DNA of 40,001 bases. Origin: an uncultured Bacillota bacterium. Its GTDB lineage: Bacteria; Bacillota_I; Bacilli_A; RFN20; CAG-449. Positions 17,808 through 26,687 of the stretch are shown piece by piece. Under the pieces are notes generated by a model that made no database searches, was not told the DNA's origin, and worked only from the letters and a program-made list of their open reading frames with translations. A program made the translations under genes and the position numbers. Each line of letters opens with the position of its first letter. Within the stretch, counting starts at the first letter, position 1. The DNA lies in the NCBI GenBank assembly GCA_902493275.1, contig CABUOQ010000016.1:1-40001 (forward strand). The letters are read 5' to 3'.

Positions 17808-19412
17808 TTAAAGTTTTGGTCCAGCTTTAACTAATTCTTTACCATGTTCATTACTTTCATATTTCTTGAAATTTTTAATGAACTTTTCAGCCAAAGATTT
17901 AGCTTTCTGATTCCAAATTTCAACATCTTGATATGTATCGCGTGGATCAAGAATTGCAGGATTAACTCCAGGAAGTGAAGTAGGAACTTCAAAATCAAAT
18001 AAAGGAATATTTTTAGTTTCAACTTTTGTTATTGATCCATCTAATATCGCATCGATAATACCACGAGTATCTTTAATAGAAATTCTCTTTCCACTGCCAT
18101 TCCATCCGGTATTGACTAAATAGGCTTTTGCTCCGCTCATCTTCATCTTTTTAACTAATTCTTGAGCATATTTTGTAGGATGAAGTTCCAAGAATGCTTG
18201 TCCAAAGCAAGCTGAGAAAGTAGGTGTAGGTTCTGTAATGCCTCTTTCTGTTCCTGCAAGTTTCGCGGTAAATCCAGATAAGAAATAATATTCTGTTTGC
18301 TCTGGTGTTAAAATTGAGACAGGTGGAAGAACTCCAAATGCATCAGCTGAAAGGAAGATAACATTCTTTGCCGCAGGAGCTGAAGAAATTGGACGAACGA
18401 TATTTTTAATATGATTGATTGGATAAGAAACACGTGTATTTTCAGTAACGCTCTTATCATCAAAATCGATGACACCATTTTCATCTAATGTAACATTCTC
18501 TAATAAAGCATTGCGCTTGATTGCATTATAAATATCAGGTTCTGATTCTTTATCCAAGTTAATAACTTTGGCATAGCAACCGCCTTCAAAGTTAAATACG
18601 CCATTATCATCCCATCCATGTTCATCATCACCGATTAATAATCTTTTTGGATCAGTGGATAATGTGGTTTTACCTGTTCCTGATAAGCCGAAGAATATCG
18701 CGGTATTCTTACCATCTAAATCGGTATTGGCTGAGCAATGCATTGAAGCTATACCTTTTAATGGCAAATAATAATTCATCATTGAGAACATACCTTTTTT
18801 CATTTCTCCACCATACCAAGTGTTAATGATGACTTGTTCACGGCTTGTAATATTAAACATAACTGCTGTTTCAGAATTTAAACCTAATTCTTTATAGTTT
18901 GTTACTTTAGCTTTTGAAGCGTTATAAATTACAAAGTCAGGTTCAAAGTTTTCAAGTTCTTCTTTAGTTGGCTTAATAAACATATTTTCAACAAAGTGAG
19001 CTTGCCAAGCTACTTCAACAATAAAACGAATAGCCATTCTTGTGTCTTTATTAGCGCCACAAAAAGCATCGATGACAAATAAACGTTTATTAGATAATTC
19101 TCTTTGTGCTATCGCCTTTACTTCTTTCCAAGTTTCTTCTGAAGCTGGATGATTATCATTTTTATATTCATCAGAGGTCCACCACACAGTATTTTTTGAA
19201 TTTTCATCCACGACAATGTACTTATCTTTTGGAGAACGACCAGTATAAATTCCTGTCATGACGTTAACTGCGCCAAGTTCACTTACTTGACCTTTTTCAA
19301 AACCTTGAAGACTCTCTTTTGTTTCTTCTTTAAATAATTCATCATAAGATGGATTATAGACAACTTCTGTTGTACCAACAATTCCATATTTTGTTAAATC
19401 AATTTTTTTCAT
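17808..19412 (-). CDS. pckA: Phosphoenolpyruvate carboxykinase (ATP)
   Basis: Interconverts oxaloacetate plus ATP with PEP plus CO2. In fermentative bacteria it often runs toward oxaloacetate. Motifs: ATP loop GLSGTGKTTLSTDP, followed by LIGDDEHGWDD for metal binding, and MTGIYTGRSPKDKY near the N-terminus. The frame is open to 19457, but the promoter at 19456-19485 would start transcription near 19449. An AGAGGA site precedes the ATG at 19412, so that start is chosen, giving 534 residues, the normal length. It is transcribed alone. Confidence 0.96.
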   Translation of the reverse strand: MKKIDLTKYGIVGTTEVVYNPSYDELFKEETKESLQGFEKGQVSELGAVNVMTGIYTGRSPKDKYIVVDENSKNTVWWTSDEYKNDNHPASEETWKEVKAIAQRELSNKRLFVIDAFCGANKDTRMAIRFIVEVAWQAHFVENMFIKPTKEELENFEPDFVIYNASKAKVTNYKELGLNSETAVMFNITSREQVIINTWYGGEMKKGMFSMMNYYLPLKGIASMHCSANTDLDGKNTAIFFGLSGTGKTTLSTDPKRLLIGDDEHGWDDNGVFNFEGGCYAKVINLDKESEPDIYNAIKRNALLENVTLDENGVIDFDDKSVTENTRVSYPINHIKNIVRPISSAPAAKNVIFLSADAFGVLPPVSILTPEQTEYYFLSGFTAKLAGTERGITEPTPTFSACFGQAFLELHPTKYAQELVKKMKMSGAKAYLVNTGWNGSGKRISIKDTRGIIDAILDGSITKVETKNIPLFDFEVPTSLPGVNPAILDPRDTYQDVEIWNQKAKSLAEKFIKNFKKYESNEHGKELVKAGPKL

Positions 19413-19455
19413 AAAACATTTCCTCTCGTATATTGCTATCCGCAAATACGAATTC

Positions 19456-19485
19456 ATTATACGATAAAAAAATATCGACTTTCAA
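19456..19485 (-). promoter_or_regulatory. Promoter of pckA
   Basis: TTGAAA and a perfect TATAAT with an 18-base spacer. Its position overlaps the longer possible start of pckA and argues for the shorter protein. Confidence 0.75.
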
Positions 19486-19543
19486 AGATAATTAGTAATA
19501 ATCTTATAATTGCTATTTTTTTAGTACTTTTTTATTATTAAAT

Positions 19544-19575
19544 AAAAAATCTAGTAAATCATAAAGACTTAGTAG
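19544..19575 (-). terminator. Terminator of the 19569-20627 lipoprotein gene
   Basis: Stem CTACTAAGTC / GATTTACTAG (one mismatch, one G-U pair) with a TTTAT loop, followed by ATTTTTTATT on the minus strand. The first arm overlaps the stop codon. Confidence 0.65.
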
Positions 19576-20627
19576 AAAACTTCTACAGAAAAATAATCAT
19601 TAAAGTCTGGCATTACAATCTTTACATCATTACCATATGTAAAATCGATTGCCATTTTACTTTTTAAAGATGCTTTTAAATCTCCATCATATATTGTCGC
19701 ATCAATATCATAAGATATATTTTTAATTGATTTATCATTGAATGTAATACCAGCTCTTACGTATTTAAAATCTTTCAATGCTGCATTAATAGCCACCGTA
19801 TAGGCTGAATTAATCTCAGCTATTTGGCTTGAAGTAAGACCTTCAGTCGATGAGTTTTCAATATATGTCGTACAATAATCAACAATTTTTTCTTTAGTAA
19901 TGTCAATTGATAAAGCATAATTACCATTATTATACGATTTACAATTCATAAATGCTTTCAAAGAATTAAGCATCTGAGGATTTTCTGTCATTTGTGTTTT
20001 CACACTATTATATAAAGTAGCGAACATATTTTCATCTAATACCAAAGATGATGATGAAAGAGGGAAACAATATTTGCCTTCTTTAACATACATTGTAGAA
20101 AACATTTCTAAAAATTTAAAGAAATCAGGATCAGACAAATCTACATAAAGATTTAGGTTATTTAAATAAGATTTATAACTCATATCATATTTCATATTTT
20201 CAAGGCGTGAATCACTTGTCATATTTGTTTTCATATCAAATTTTACATGTAAATCATTTATAAATTTTATTTCATTCGCGGAGTTAGAAGTTAATCCAGA
20301 CATTTTATATTCATAATCAAAATCGGAAATATTAATATCTAAATAATTATTCTCACTTACCATCATTTGAGGAACAGGTAAGCTACTATCATTTCCTTCA
20401 ACATAATTTGGCAAATTTAAATTAAAACTTAAATTGGCATTATTTATTTTGACACCAATTGCGTCAAGTTTATCCATACTTGTCATGGTACTTTCTAATT
20501 GCTTAGTTGCCGATTCAAATGTAATGTTTTTTCCTCCTGCAGGAATTACATTATTTCCCCTTTCAGTAGTGGCACATCCAATTAATAAAGCACCTGAAAA
20601 AATAATAAATATCTTTTTACTTTTCAT
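19569..20627 (-). CDS. Lipoprotein of unknown function
   Basis: A 352-residue predicted lipoprotein with signal sequence and lipobox LLIGC (Cys at residue 18), followed by a soluble extracellular part. I do not recognise a domain. The body is rich in alternating hydrophobic/polar stretches (NLSFNLNLPN, YLDINISDFDYEY, LHVKFDMKTNM), typical of an all-beta fold, with a helical middle part. A strong AGGAGGAAG ribosome site and a near-consensus promoter (20647-20675) suggest high expression. It is monocistronic. A lipid- or sugar-binding surface protein is possible but unsupported. Confidence 0.7.
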   Translation of the reverse strand: MKSKKIFIIFSGALLIGCATTERGNNVIPAGGKNITFESATKQLESTMTSMDKLDAIGVKINNANLSFNLNLPNYVEGNDSSLPVPQMMVSENNYLDINISDFDYEYKMSGLTSNSANEIKFINDLHVKFDMKTNMTSDSRLENMKYDMSYKSYLNNLNLYVDLSDPDFFKFLEMFSTMYVKEGKYCFPLSSSSLVLDENMFATLYNSVKTQMTENPQMLNSLKAFMNCKSYNNGNYALSIDITKEKIVDYCTTYIENSSTEGLTSSQIAEINSAYTVAINAALKDFKYVRAGITFNDKSIKNISYDIDATIYDGDLKASLKSKMAIDFTYGNDVKIVMPDFNDYFSVEVFY

Positions 20628-20646
20628 AAAGCTTCCTCCTATATAT

Positions 20647-20675
20647 AATATACGATATTATTAAAATTTAGTCAA
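20647..20675 (-). promoter_or_regulatory. Promoter of the 19569-20627 lipoprotein gene
   Basis: TTGACT and TATATT with a 17-base spacer, 20 bases before the start codon and just past the pncB stop codon. Confidence 0.75.
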
Positions 20676-20679
20676 ATAA

Positions 20680-21777
20680 CTAGTTATTTACGGGGTATGA
20701 GACTTTTTCTAAACGAGTTGATGGAATATCTTTTCTGCCCTCTTTTGCTTGGTCTTTGCCATTTAGTTTTACTAAATCACCTGTAAATCCAACATTGATT
20801 TTTACCAATGAAGTTCCGACACCATAAATATCAACCGGCGTATGATTTTGCTCGAAATCTCTAATTTTTTCAGCATCAAATCCAGATGAAACAATGATTT
20901 TCACATAATCAAATCCTTCATCATCAAGAGCTTTTCTTAAAGCAAAAATTAATTCTTTACAAACTCCATGAGGGTCAAATCCAGATGTATCTTTATCATC
21001 AAAATAATGGTCGATTAACGATTTAGATGTATCAACTCTAACCGCTTTTAATTTATGTTTTAAATGACGAGCGATCATTAATGAATCATGAACAACATTA
21101 TTATGATAGTCAATTAATGCCGTGACTTGTTCATTTGGAAAAGTCTTTAAATAGAAATCAGCAGCTTTTAAAATATCACCATCACATATTTGAATAAGCG
21201 CATGAGGCATCGTTCCTAAGCCTTTGCCTCCCCACCATAATCCCATAGCGTCAGTAGAATCAGCTTTTAATCCAGCAACATAAGCAGCATATCCATCGCC
21301 GATTTGAGTGTTATATTCATCTTGGCGATCAGCCATATTAATAATGCCCTTGCCATTTAATTCTTTCAATACTCGATACGTATTAGTGGCGACTGATGAT
21401 CTCCTAGCTAAAATTCCATCAATCATTGATTCTAAAAAACCAAAATCTTCGTATTTTCCCGTGATTTTTAAAACTGGTTCACCATAGTTAATAATATCGC
21501 CATCATTTAAAGCTTCGACTTCAAGATCCTCTGGATTAATCGCAAATTCATGTATAAGAGCAATACATTCATCTAAGCCACAGACCATCACATCATCTTC
21601 TCGTTGAAAAAATTGCATGGTCACTATTTGCTCAGGGATATTTTCCAAAACGATTTTACGCGTTTTCAAAAAATAATTTGCTGTGAAAAATCCCTCTTTT
21701 AATCTGGGATCAAATTTGAAAGTTTTGTTAGTTAATCTTTTAATCAAACCCTTTTGTTTAAGTTCATATTCTTCCAT
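20680..21777 (-). CDS. pncB: Nicotinate phosphoribosyltransferase
   Basis: Makes nicotinate mononucleotide from nicotinate and PRPP for NAD salvage. The 365-residue length and sequence fit the short form of the family: N-terminal FKFDPRLKEGFFTANYFLKT, then MADRQDEYNTQIGDGYAAYV, VRVDTSKSL and a SSGFDAEKI...YGVGTSL region in the phosphate-binding half. It is the last gene of the pepV-trmB-ytpR-like-pncB operon and follows the tRNA-binding-domain gene after 3 bases. No terminator is visible before the next promoter. Confidence 0.88.
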   Translation of the reverse strand: MEEYELKQKGLIKRLTNKTFKFDPRLKEGFFTANYFLKTRKIVLENIPEQIVTMQFFQREDDVMVCGLDECIALIHEFAINPEDLEVEALNDGDIINYGEPVLKITGKYEDFGFLESMIDGILARRSSVATNTYRVLKELNGKGIINMADRQDEYNTQIGDGYAAYVAGLKADSTDAMGLWWGGKGLGTMPHALIQICDGDILKAADFYLKTFPNEQVTALIDYHNNVVHDSLMIARHLKHKLKAVRVDTSKSLIDHYFDDKDTSGFDPHGVCKELIFALRKALDDEGFDYVKIIVSSGFDAEKIRDFEQNHTPVDIYGVGTSLVKINVGFTGDLVKLNGKDQAKEGRKDIPSTRLEKVSYPVNN

Positions 21778-21780
21778 GGT

Positions 21781-22407
21781 TTAATATCCTCCTTTGGTTA
21801 AAAAGAAATCCTGTCCGACTTCTACATTTTCTTCATCTAATAACAATAAATGATGAGGAATGTATGGAATATCAATACCTAATTCTTTAGCTGAACAACA
21901 CATTCCATTAGATACTTCTCCTAGTAGTTTTCCTGGGCGAATAACACTTCCATCCATCATCATCGCTCCAACTTTGGCTACCACACATAATTTATTTACT
22001 TCTACATTTCTCGCCCCACAAACAATGTCTAAGACTTCATCTTTAATATCGACTTTCAAAAGATGCAAGTGATCAGATTCTGGATGTTCTTCGACAGAGA
22101 GAATCTTGCCGATAACAAACATTGAATCAGTAATATAATCTAATTGATAATCACCAATTTCTTTAAGCATCGAATTTAAAACATCGATTAACGCTACTGG
22201 TGGCAAAACAATTTTTCCTATACTTTTAATTTTTACAATCTCAGAAATATTAAAAAAATTAATTCCAATCAAGGTATCTTGACTATAAATAAGCGTGATA
22301 TTATTAAAAGATTTGCTCGATGTTGGCAATGCATCATTATCAATAATGGCCATTAAAACATCGCCAACTGTTTTATAGTTATAAAAATAATTTGCTTTTA
22401 TGTTCAT
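21781..22407 (-). CDS. tRNA-binding-domain protein, YtpR-like
   Basis: A 208-residue protein whose C-terminal half is an EMAP-II/Arc1p-type tRNA-binding OB fold: FVIGKILSVEEHPESDHLHL, then IVCGARNVEVNKLCVVAKVG and SNGMCCSAKELGI. The same fold starts the beta subunit of phenylalanyl-tRNA synthetase, but here no synthetase follows, so it resembles free-standing YtpR of Bacillus. The N-terminal 100 residues are less conserved. Its position between trmB and pncB in an operon with pepV fits a tRNA-related role; the exact function is unknown. Confidence 0.85.
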   Translation of the reverse strand: MNIKANYFYNYKTVGDVLMAIIDNDALPTSSKSFNNITLIYSQDTLIGINFFNISEIVKIKSIGKIVLPPVALIDVLNSMLKEIGDYQLDYITDSMFVIGKILSVEEHPESDHLHLLKVDIKDEVLDIVCGARNVEVNKLCVVAKVGAMMMDGSVIRPGKLLGEVSNGMCCSAKELGIDIPYIPHHLLLLDEENVEVGQDFFLTKGGY

Positions 22408-22437
22408 ATTATTACTTCCTTCTTTTTTATATAATAT

Positions 22438-23070
22438 TTACGATTTAACTGCAATAACTCTTTTAATTTTTGTCCCTAGTGAACGGAATTTTTTCTCATA
22501 TTCCGTCATTTCATCGTCTGAATCTAATTGCTGATAATCATGTGTTATAGATTCAATGACAAAATCTGATTCAGCAAAATACTCAAGTGAGTCTTCAAAT
22601 AACATGTCATTATCAGTTTTAAAAATTAATTTACCATGTGGTTTTAATACTCGATAATACTCTTTTAGACAAGTAGGATAAGTTAGGCGACGCTTATGTT
22701 GTCTTTTTTTAGGCCAAGGATCAGAAAAATTAAGATAGATTACATCAAATGATTCCTCGCCCATTTTTTCAAATAAATAATGGACATCCATATTTATAAG
22801 TAATAAATTATCGACCTCTTGAGCGACAATTTTCTTCCCAGCGATTGCTAGAGCCATTCCAGATAACTCCACACCAAGAAAATTCATCTCTGGATTATGC
22901 ATCGCTTTAGCTAAAATAAAATCTCCGCGACCAACACCGATTTCCAAGCTGACATTCCCTTTAGCAACAAAGCTAGTAAAATCAGCATCATCTATATTAT
23001 TTCGATCTTTGATTAATTCAGGGTGATTTTTTAAAAATTCATCTCCCCATGGTCGATGCTTTAATCTCAT
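22438..23070 (-). CDS. trmB: tRNA (guanine-46-N7)-methyltransferase
   Basis: Methylates G46 in the variable loop of tRNA using S-adenosylmethionine. The 210-residue protein has the start RLKHRPWGDEFL, SAM-binding LEIGVGRGDFI, and the family signature LNFSDPWPKKRQHKRRL followed by GKLIFKTDN. Its start overlaps the pepV stop by 4 bases, indicating translational coupling. Thirty bases separate it from the tRNA-binding-domain gene downstream. Confidence 0.95.
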   Translation of the reverse strand: MRLKHRPWGDEFLKNHPELIKDRNNIDDADFTSFVAKGNVSLEIGVGRGDFILAKAMHNPEMNFLGVELSGMALAIAGKKIVAQEVDNLLLINMDVHYLFEKMGEESFDVIYLNFSDPWPKKRQHKRRLTYPTCLKEYYRVLKPHGKLIFKTDNDMLFEDSLEYFAESDFVIESITHDYQQLDSDDEMTEYEKKFRSLGTKIKRVIAVKS

Positions 23071-24428
23071 TTGCTTACTCCTGCTAAAAGTCCTAATTCA
23101 TTAATTGCTTTAGCGTAAATAGAAATAGAAGCTCTTAAATCATCTAGATGGATTTTTTCATTGCAATCGTGAATATGATCTTCTCTGCCAACAAAATGTG
23201 AGCCGAAAGCAACCGTATTCTTGCTCTCTTTAGCGTATGTTCCTCCGCCAATGGCCATTGGTTTTGAATCATAATCGCCAGTTTCTTCTTGATAGCAGCG
23301 CATCAAGGTTTTAATCATTGGTGATTCTGGATCAAATAAAAGGTATGAAGAAGTGCCTTCAAAAGTGATTATTCCCACGTTCATTTGATTTAATTTTTCA
23401 ATAACTTTATATACATCAACATTCTCAGGATATCTAAAGTTTACTCGATATTGTAAATGACCATCTTTATAAGAAATTAAACCGACATTATATGTTGTTT
23501 CATGTAGTAATTTGCTCTCGTAATATACTCCTAATGCATGACCTTCACCATCTAAATACCCTTCACCGATATTTACTAATTCCGGATAATTAAATTCCTG
23601 ACCTAAAAAAATCAAAAGATGTAATCCAGCATTGATTCCTAACTGTGGCAAAGAGCCATGAGCAGCCTTACCATAAAAAGTTAAATTGTTATCTTTATAA
23701 TTAAATTTTAAACCATGATTAATACAATAATTTTCAAGATGTTTAACATCGATAGTTGCATTTAATTTTACATCAGCTCTATCAATAACTGAATTTATGA
23801 CTACTCCTGCATCTAAAGATTCAATTTTATCAAATACTTTATCAATACTTCCTGAAAAAGTCGCAATCGCTTTTTCTCCATAAATAAGGGGAAAATCGCC
23901 ATCTGGAGTAAATCCATAAGCAGGATAAGGTTTATGTAGGTGATCAAAATAATACTCTAAACACTTAGAGCCTGATTCCTCGTTACCACCTATTACAAGA
24001 CTGACACGATAATTTTTAATTAAATGCTCATCTTTTAATAATTTCAAAGCATGATACGCGGCCATCGCAGGTCCTTTATCATCAGAAGTTCCTCTTCCAT
24101 ACATAATATCATCTTCAACAGTTGCTGAAAATGGTGGAAATTTCCATTCGCCAGAAACTGGAACGACATCGCAATGAGCGTAAATTGCAATTAGTGGTCC
24201 TTCGCCATAAGAAATCTCCGTACAATAACCATCGCATTCATCAACTTCAAAACCATCTTTTCTTGCAATATCAGCAATATATTTTAAGGCTTTGGCTACC
24301 CCCAATCCAAATGGGTGATTTTTGCTTGAAGTTGATTCATCATATGTTGAATCAATTTTAATCCATTCTTTTAATAATTCAATCGCACTTGAATAATACT
24401 TTTTTGATATATCATGAATATCTTTCAT
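23067..24428 (-). CDS. pepV: Dipeptidase, PepV type (M20 family)
   Basis: Zinc-dependent cytoplasmic dipeptidase. Metal-binding motifs are clear: IYAHCDVVPVSGEW, GRGTSDDKGP and GGNEESGSKC, with HDCNEKIHLDD near the C-terminus. The frame runs up to 24506, but the preceding 26 residues are hydrophobic and unrelated to the family. AAGAAAGGAAA lies upstream of the ATG at 24428, giving 453 residues, close to the usual 465-470. A TATAAT at about 24455-24460 has a weak -35. It is the first gene of the pepV-trmB-ytpR-like-pncB operon. Confidence 0.92.
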   Translation of the reverse strand: MKDIHDISKKYYSSAIELLKEWIKIDSTYDESTSSKNHPFGLGVAKALKYIADIARKDGFEVDECDGYCTEISYGEGPLIAIYAHCDVVPVSGEWKFPPFSATVEDDIMYGRGTSDDKGPAMAAYHALKLLKDEHLIKNYRVSLVIGGNEESGSKCLEYYFDHLHKPYPAYGFTPDGDFPLIYGEKAIATFSGSIDKVFDKIESLDAGVVINSVIDRADVKLNATIDVKHLENYCINHGLKFNYKDNNLTFYGKAAHGSLPQLGINAGLHLLIFLGQEFNYPELVNIGEGYLDGEGHALGVYYESKLLHETTYNVGLISYKDGHLQYRVNFRYPENVDVYKVIEKLNQMNVGIITFEGTSSYLLFDPESPMIKTLMRCYQEETGDYDSKPMAIGGGTYAKESKNTVAFGSHFVGREDHIHDCNEKIHLDDLRASISIYAKAINELGLLAGVSK

Positions 24429-24574
24429 AGAATTTTTCCTTTCTTGAAACAAATAAATTATACATAAAATTATTATAAAATTAAATAAAAGGTTATTTAT
24501 AACCATTTTTAGTCGTACTATTTACTTATAAGCACAACTTATATAAAATGGTTTGTGTATTTAATGGAGAAGAA

Positions 24575-25318
24575 ATGAGAAAAAAAGATTTAATTATTTA
24601 TAAGATGATATTGATTGCGTTATTTGCAAGTTTATCATTTCTTGGTACATATATTAAAATCCCCGTTCCCGGAGGTACTTTGCATCTTGGAAATTATTTT
24701 TGTTTACTAAGTGGTCTATTATGTGGAGGTCTCGTCGGAGGATTAGCCTCTAGCTTAGGAATGGGGCTATGCGATGTAATTTTTGGTGAAACCATCTTTA
24801 CCATCATTAGAACCATCGTCGTTAAATTTCTATATAGTTTCACTGGTGGATATTTATTTAGATTATTTTTAAAGAAAAAAATAAAGCCCTTATATTGCCT
24901 TTTAGGAGCAATATTTATTTCAATTGGAATTACTATTTTATGTTTGATTCTATACTTAAATGAAAATATTAGTTTTTCAATTATTCCGTTAATTTTATCA
25001 ATCGTTTTCATAATTTGCATGCTTCTTGAGTTAATTTTAATCAAAAGAACTAAAATTGAGATGCAAAAACTTTCACTTGCCGTGATAATTGCTAGCTTAA
25101 TAAATGTTTTTGGGGAATTAACTTTTGTCTTTATCTATAACTTAACAATTTATAATATGGCACTTGATGGTGCATTTATCTCCACTTTGATGAAAATTTC
25201 TTCACGAGTCATAACTGGAGTGTTCACTTCAATATTTGTGATATTATCTTTCTTTCCAATCTATCGTTCAATAAAAGAAAGTAACCGCCTTAATGACTTA
25301 GACGGTTACCTTAATTAA
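24575..25318 (+). CDS. ECF transporter S component (substrate unknown)
   Basis: A 247-residue membrane protein with about six hydrophobic segments. The pattern IPVPGGTLHLGNYFCLLSG followed by a Gly-rich GGLVGGLASSLGMGLCD segment is typical of substrate-binding S components of energy-coupling factor vitamin transporters. No riboswitch was seen upstream to reveal the substrate, and the energising A, A' and T subunits are not in this window, so it would use a shared module. The frame is open from 24548, but GGAG at 24566 points to the ATG at 24575. It converges with fmt. Confidence 0.82.
   Translation: MRKKDLIIYKMILIALFASLSFLGTYIKIPVPGGTLHLGNYFCLLSGLLCGGLVGGLASSLGMGLCDVIFGETIFTIIRTIVVKFLYSFTGGYLFRLFLKKKIKPLYCLLGAIFISIGITILCLILYLNENISFSIIPLILSIVFIICMLLELILIKRTKIEMQKLSLAVIIASLINVFGELTFVFIYNLTIYNMALDGAFISTLMKISSRVITGVFTSIFVILSFFPIYRSIKESNRLNDLDGYLN
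25270..25310 (-). terminator. fmt terminator inside the 3' end of the ECF gene
   Basis: On the minus strand the arms GTAACCGTC and GGCGGTTAC (one G-U pair) form a 9-base stem followed by TTTCTTTTATT. It lies inside the last codons of the convergent ECF gene. The tail is not a pure T run, so strength is uncertain. Confidence 0.6.
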
Positions 25319-25321
25319 TCA

Positions 25322-26254
25322 TTATTTTAATATTTTGCCCACTAGATTTTTTTCACCATTTATAAAAGATTTATAATCCATTCTTTTTTTGCCTTGACGC
25401 TGAACTTCTAGAAGCGATATTTGACCATCGCTTACTTGCAGAATTAGTCCTTTTTTATCTGCGGAAACTATTTCACCTATTTGATGGTCTACCATATCAT
25501 TAACTTTTTTTGCTTTATAGATCTTAAAAATCTGATCGCCTAAATATAAATGTCCACCTGGAGTAAAACTCAACGCACGAATCCAATTTATAATTTCTTC
25601 CGCAGATTGATTTAAATTTAAATGTTCATCTTCACTTTTTATTTTTTTACAGAATGATACTTGCTCTTCATCTTGAGCAATCAAAGGAATATCTTTTGTT
25701 ATTATCTGAGGTATTGCTTTTAATAAGCCATTTAAACCTGCGAGAGCAATCTTATCACATAGCGAGGTGTAATTATCATCTTCCTCAATTGGGAAAGATT
25801 CTTTAAGCATCATTCTGCCTGCATCCATTTTATCTATCATTTCCATGATAGTCACGCCAGTTATTTTATCACCATGAATTAAAGCACTTTGAATTGGGGA
25901 AGCCCCACGATATTTAGGTAATAATGAGCCGTGAACATTAGCACATCCTAAACGAGGAATATCTAATAATCCTTGAGGAATGATTTGTCCATATGCCGCG
26001 GTTATTATCAAATCTGGTTTTAATTCTTTAACAAATTCATAATCTAATCTAATTTTTTCAGGTTGAAAAACAGGAATATTATATTTTATAGCAACTTTTT
26101 TGGTTGGTACAGGTTCAATAATTCCTTTTCTTCCTACTAGCTTATCTTTTTGCGCAATTAAAGCGATAATTTGATAGTTATTGCTAATTAATCCCTCTAA
26201 TATTTTTGCAGAAAGTTCAGGTGTGCCCATGAAAAGTATTCTAATGTTATCCAT
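25322..26254 (-). CDS. fmt: Methionyl-tRNA formyltransferase
   Basis: Formylates initiator Met-tRNA. The 310-residue protein has the N-terminal formyltransferase domain (IRILFMGTPELSAKILEGL) with the catalytic signature NVHGSLLPKYRGASPIQ, and GVTIMEMIDKMDAG after it. The C-terminal domain, from about residue 205, has SFTPGGHLYL. GAGGAGG precedes the ATG. It is not next to def or priA as in many genomes, and stands downstream of the gpr gene pair. Confidence 0.96.
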   Translation of the reverse strand: MDNIRILFMGTPELSAKILEGLISNNYQIIALIAQKDKLVGRKGIIEPVPTKKVAIKYNIPVFQPEKIRLDYEFVKELKPDLIITAAYGQIIPQGLLDIPRLGCANVHGSLLPKYRGASPIQSALIHGDKITGVTIMEMIDKMDAGRMMLKESFPIEEDDNYTSLCDKIALAGLNGLLKAIPQIITKDIPLIAQDEEQVSFCKKIKSEDEHLNLNQSAEEIINWIRALSFTPGGHLYLGDQIFKIYKAKKVNDMVDHQIGEIVSADKKGLILQVSDGQISLLEVQRQGKKRMDYKSFINGEKNLVGKILK

Positions 26255-26343
26255 ATTGTCCTCCTCAAATACATCTTACTTATATTTTAACGAGAAATAT
26301 TTATTAAGCAATTTTATCAAGCAAAATATAAGATATTTTTTAT

Positions 26344-26637
26344 TTATCCGGCGATTGAAGAGACTAATTTTCCAAATATTGAGAAAATAGCAACAATAAT
26401 TTTTTTCACTCCTTGAGAGATAAACTCAACAATTTTAACGAAAAAATTTGAATTTGCAACTTCTTTTTGTTCCACTTCAACATATCCATCACTTAATGAT
26501 GATGAGTTTTTGTCGATTATTTCTACAATTTCTTCATTTTTAGAATACGATGAATTATCGATTGTTTTAGTGGAAAATAATAACGATGCAATGACTAATA
26601 TAGCTAACAAAAGCAGTACTTTTTTTAATATACCCAT
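26344..26637 (-). CDS. Small membrane protein at the spoIIP/yqxA position
   Basis: A 97-residue protein with an N-terminal transmembrane helix (KKVLLLLAILVIASLLFS), a Ser/Glu-rich middle and an amphipathic or membrane-associated C-terminal helix (IIVAIFSIFGKLVSSIAG). The frame starts at a GTG at 26646, but that GTG is part of the AGGTGAG ribosome site for the ATG at 26637, which is chosen. It follows the GPR homologue on the same strand after 50 bases. In Bacillus, gpr is followed by spoIIP and then yqxA (DUF3679, a small protein of similar build). I found no amidase residues, so it is not SpoIIP. Kinship with YqxA is an inference from position and architecture only. Confidence 0.6.
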   Translation of the reverse strand: MGILKKVLLLLAILVIASLLFSTKTIDNSSYSKNEEIVEIIDKNSSSLSDGYVEVEQKEVANSNFFVKIVEFISQGVKKIIVAIFSIFGKLVSSIAG

Positions 26638-26687
26638 ATATCTCACCTATTTATATAATAGTTATTATGGTTGTCATATTTTGTCGT

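Noticed and set aside
19413..19457. N-terminal extension of pckA
   Set aside because: The promoter -10 box overlaps it and a good ribosome site precedes the ATG at 19412.
24429..24506. N-terminal extension of pepV
   Set aside because: Hydrophobic and unrelated to the dipeptidase family; the ATG at 24428 has a good ribosome site.
24500..24574. Riboswitch ahead of the ECF S component
   Set aside because: Only about 70 bases separate it from pepV and no known vitamin-riboswitch core is visible.
26344..26637. SpoIIP candidate
   Set aside because: Far too short, and none of the zinc-binding residues of the amidase domain are present.
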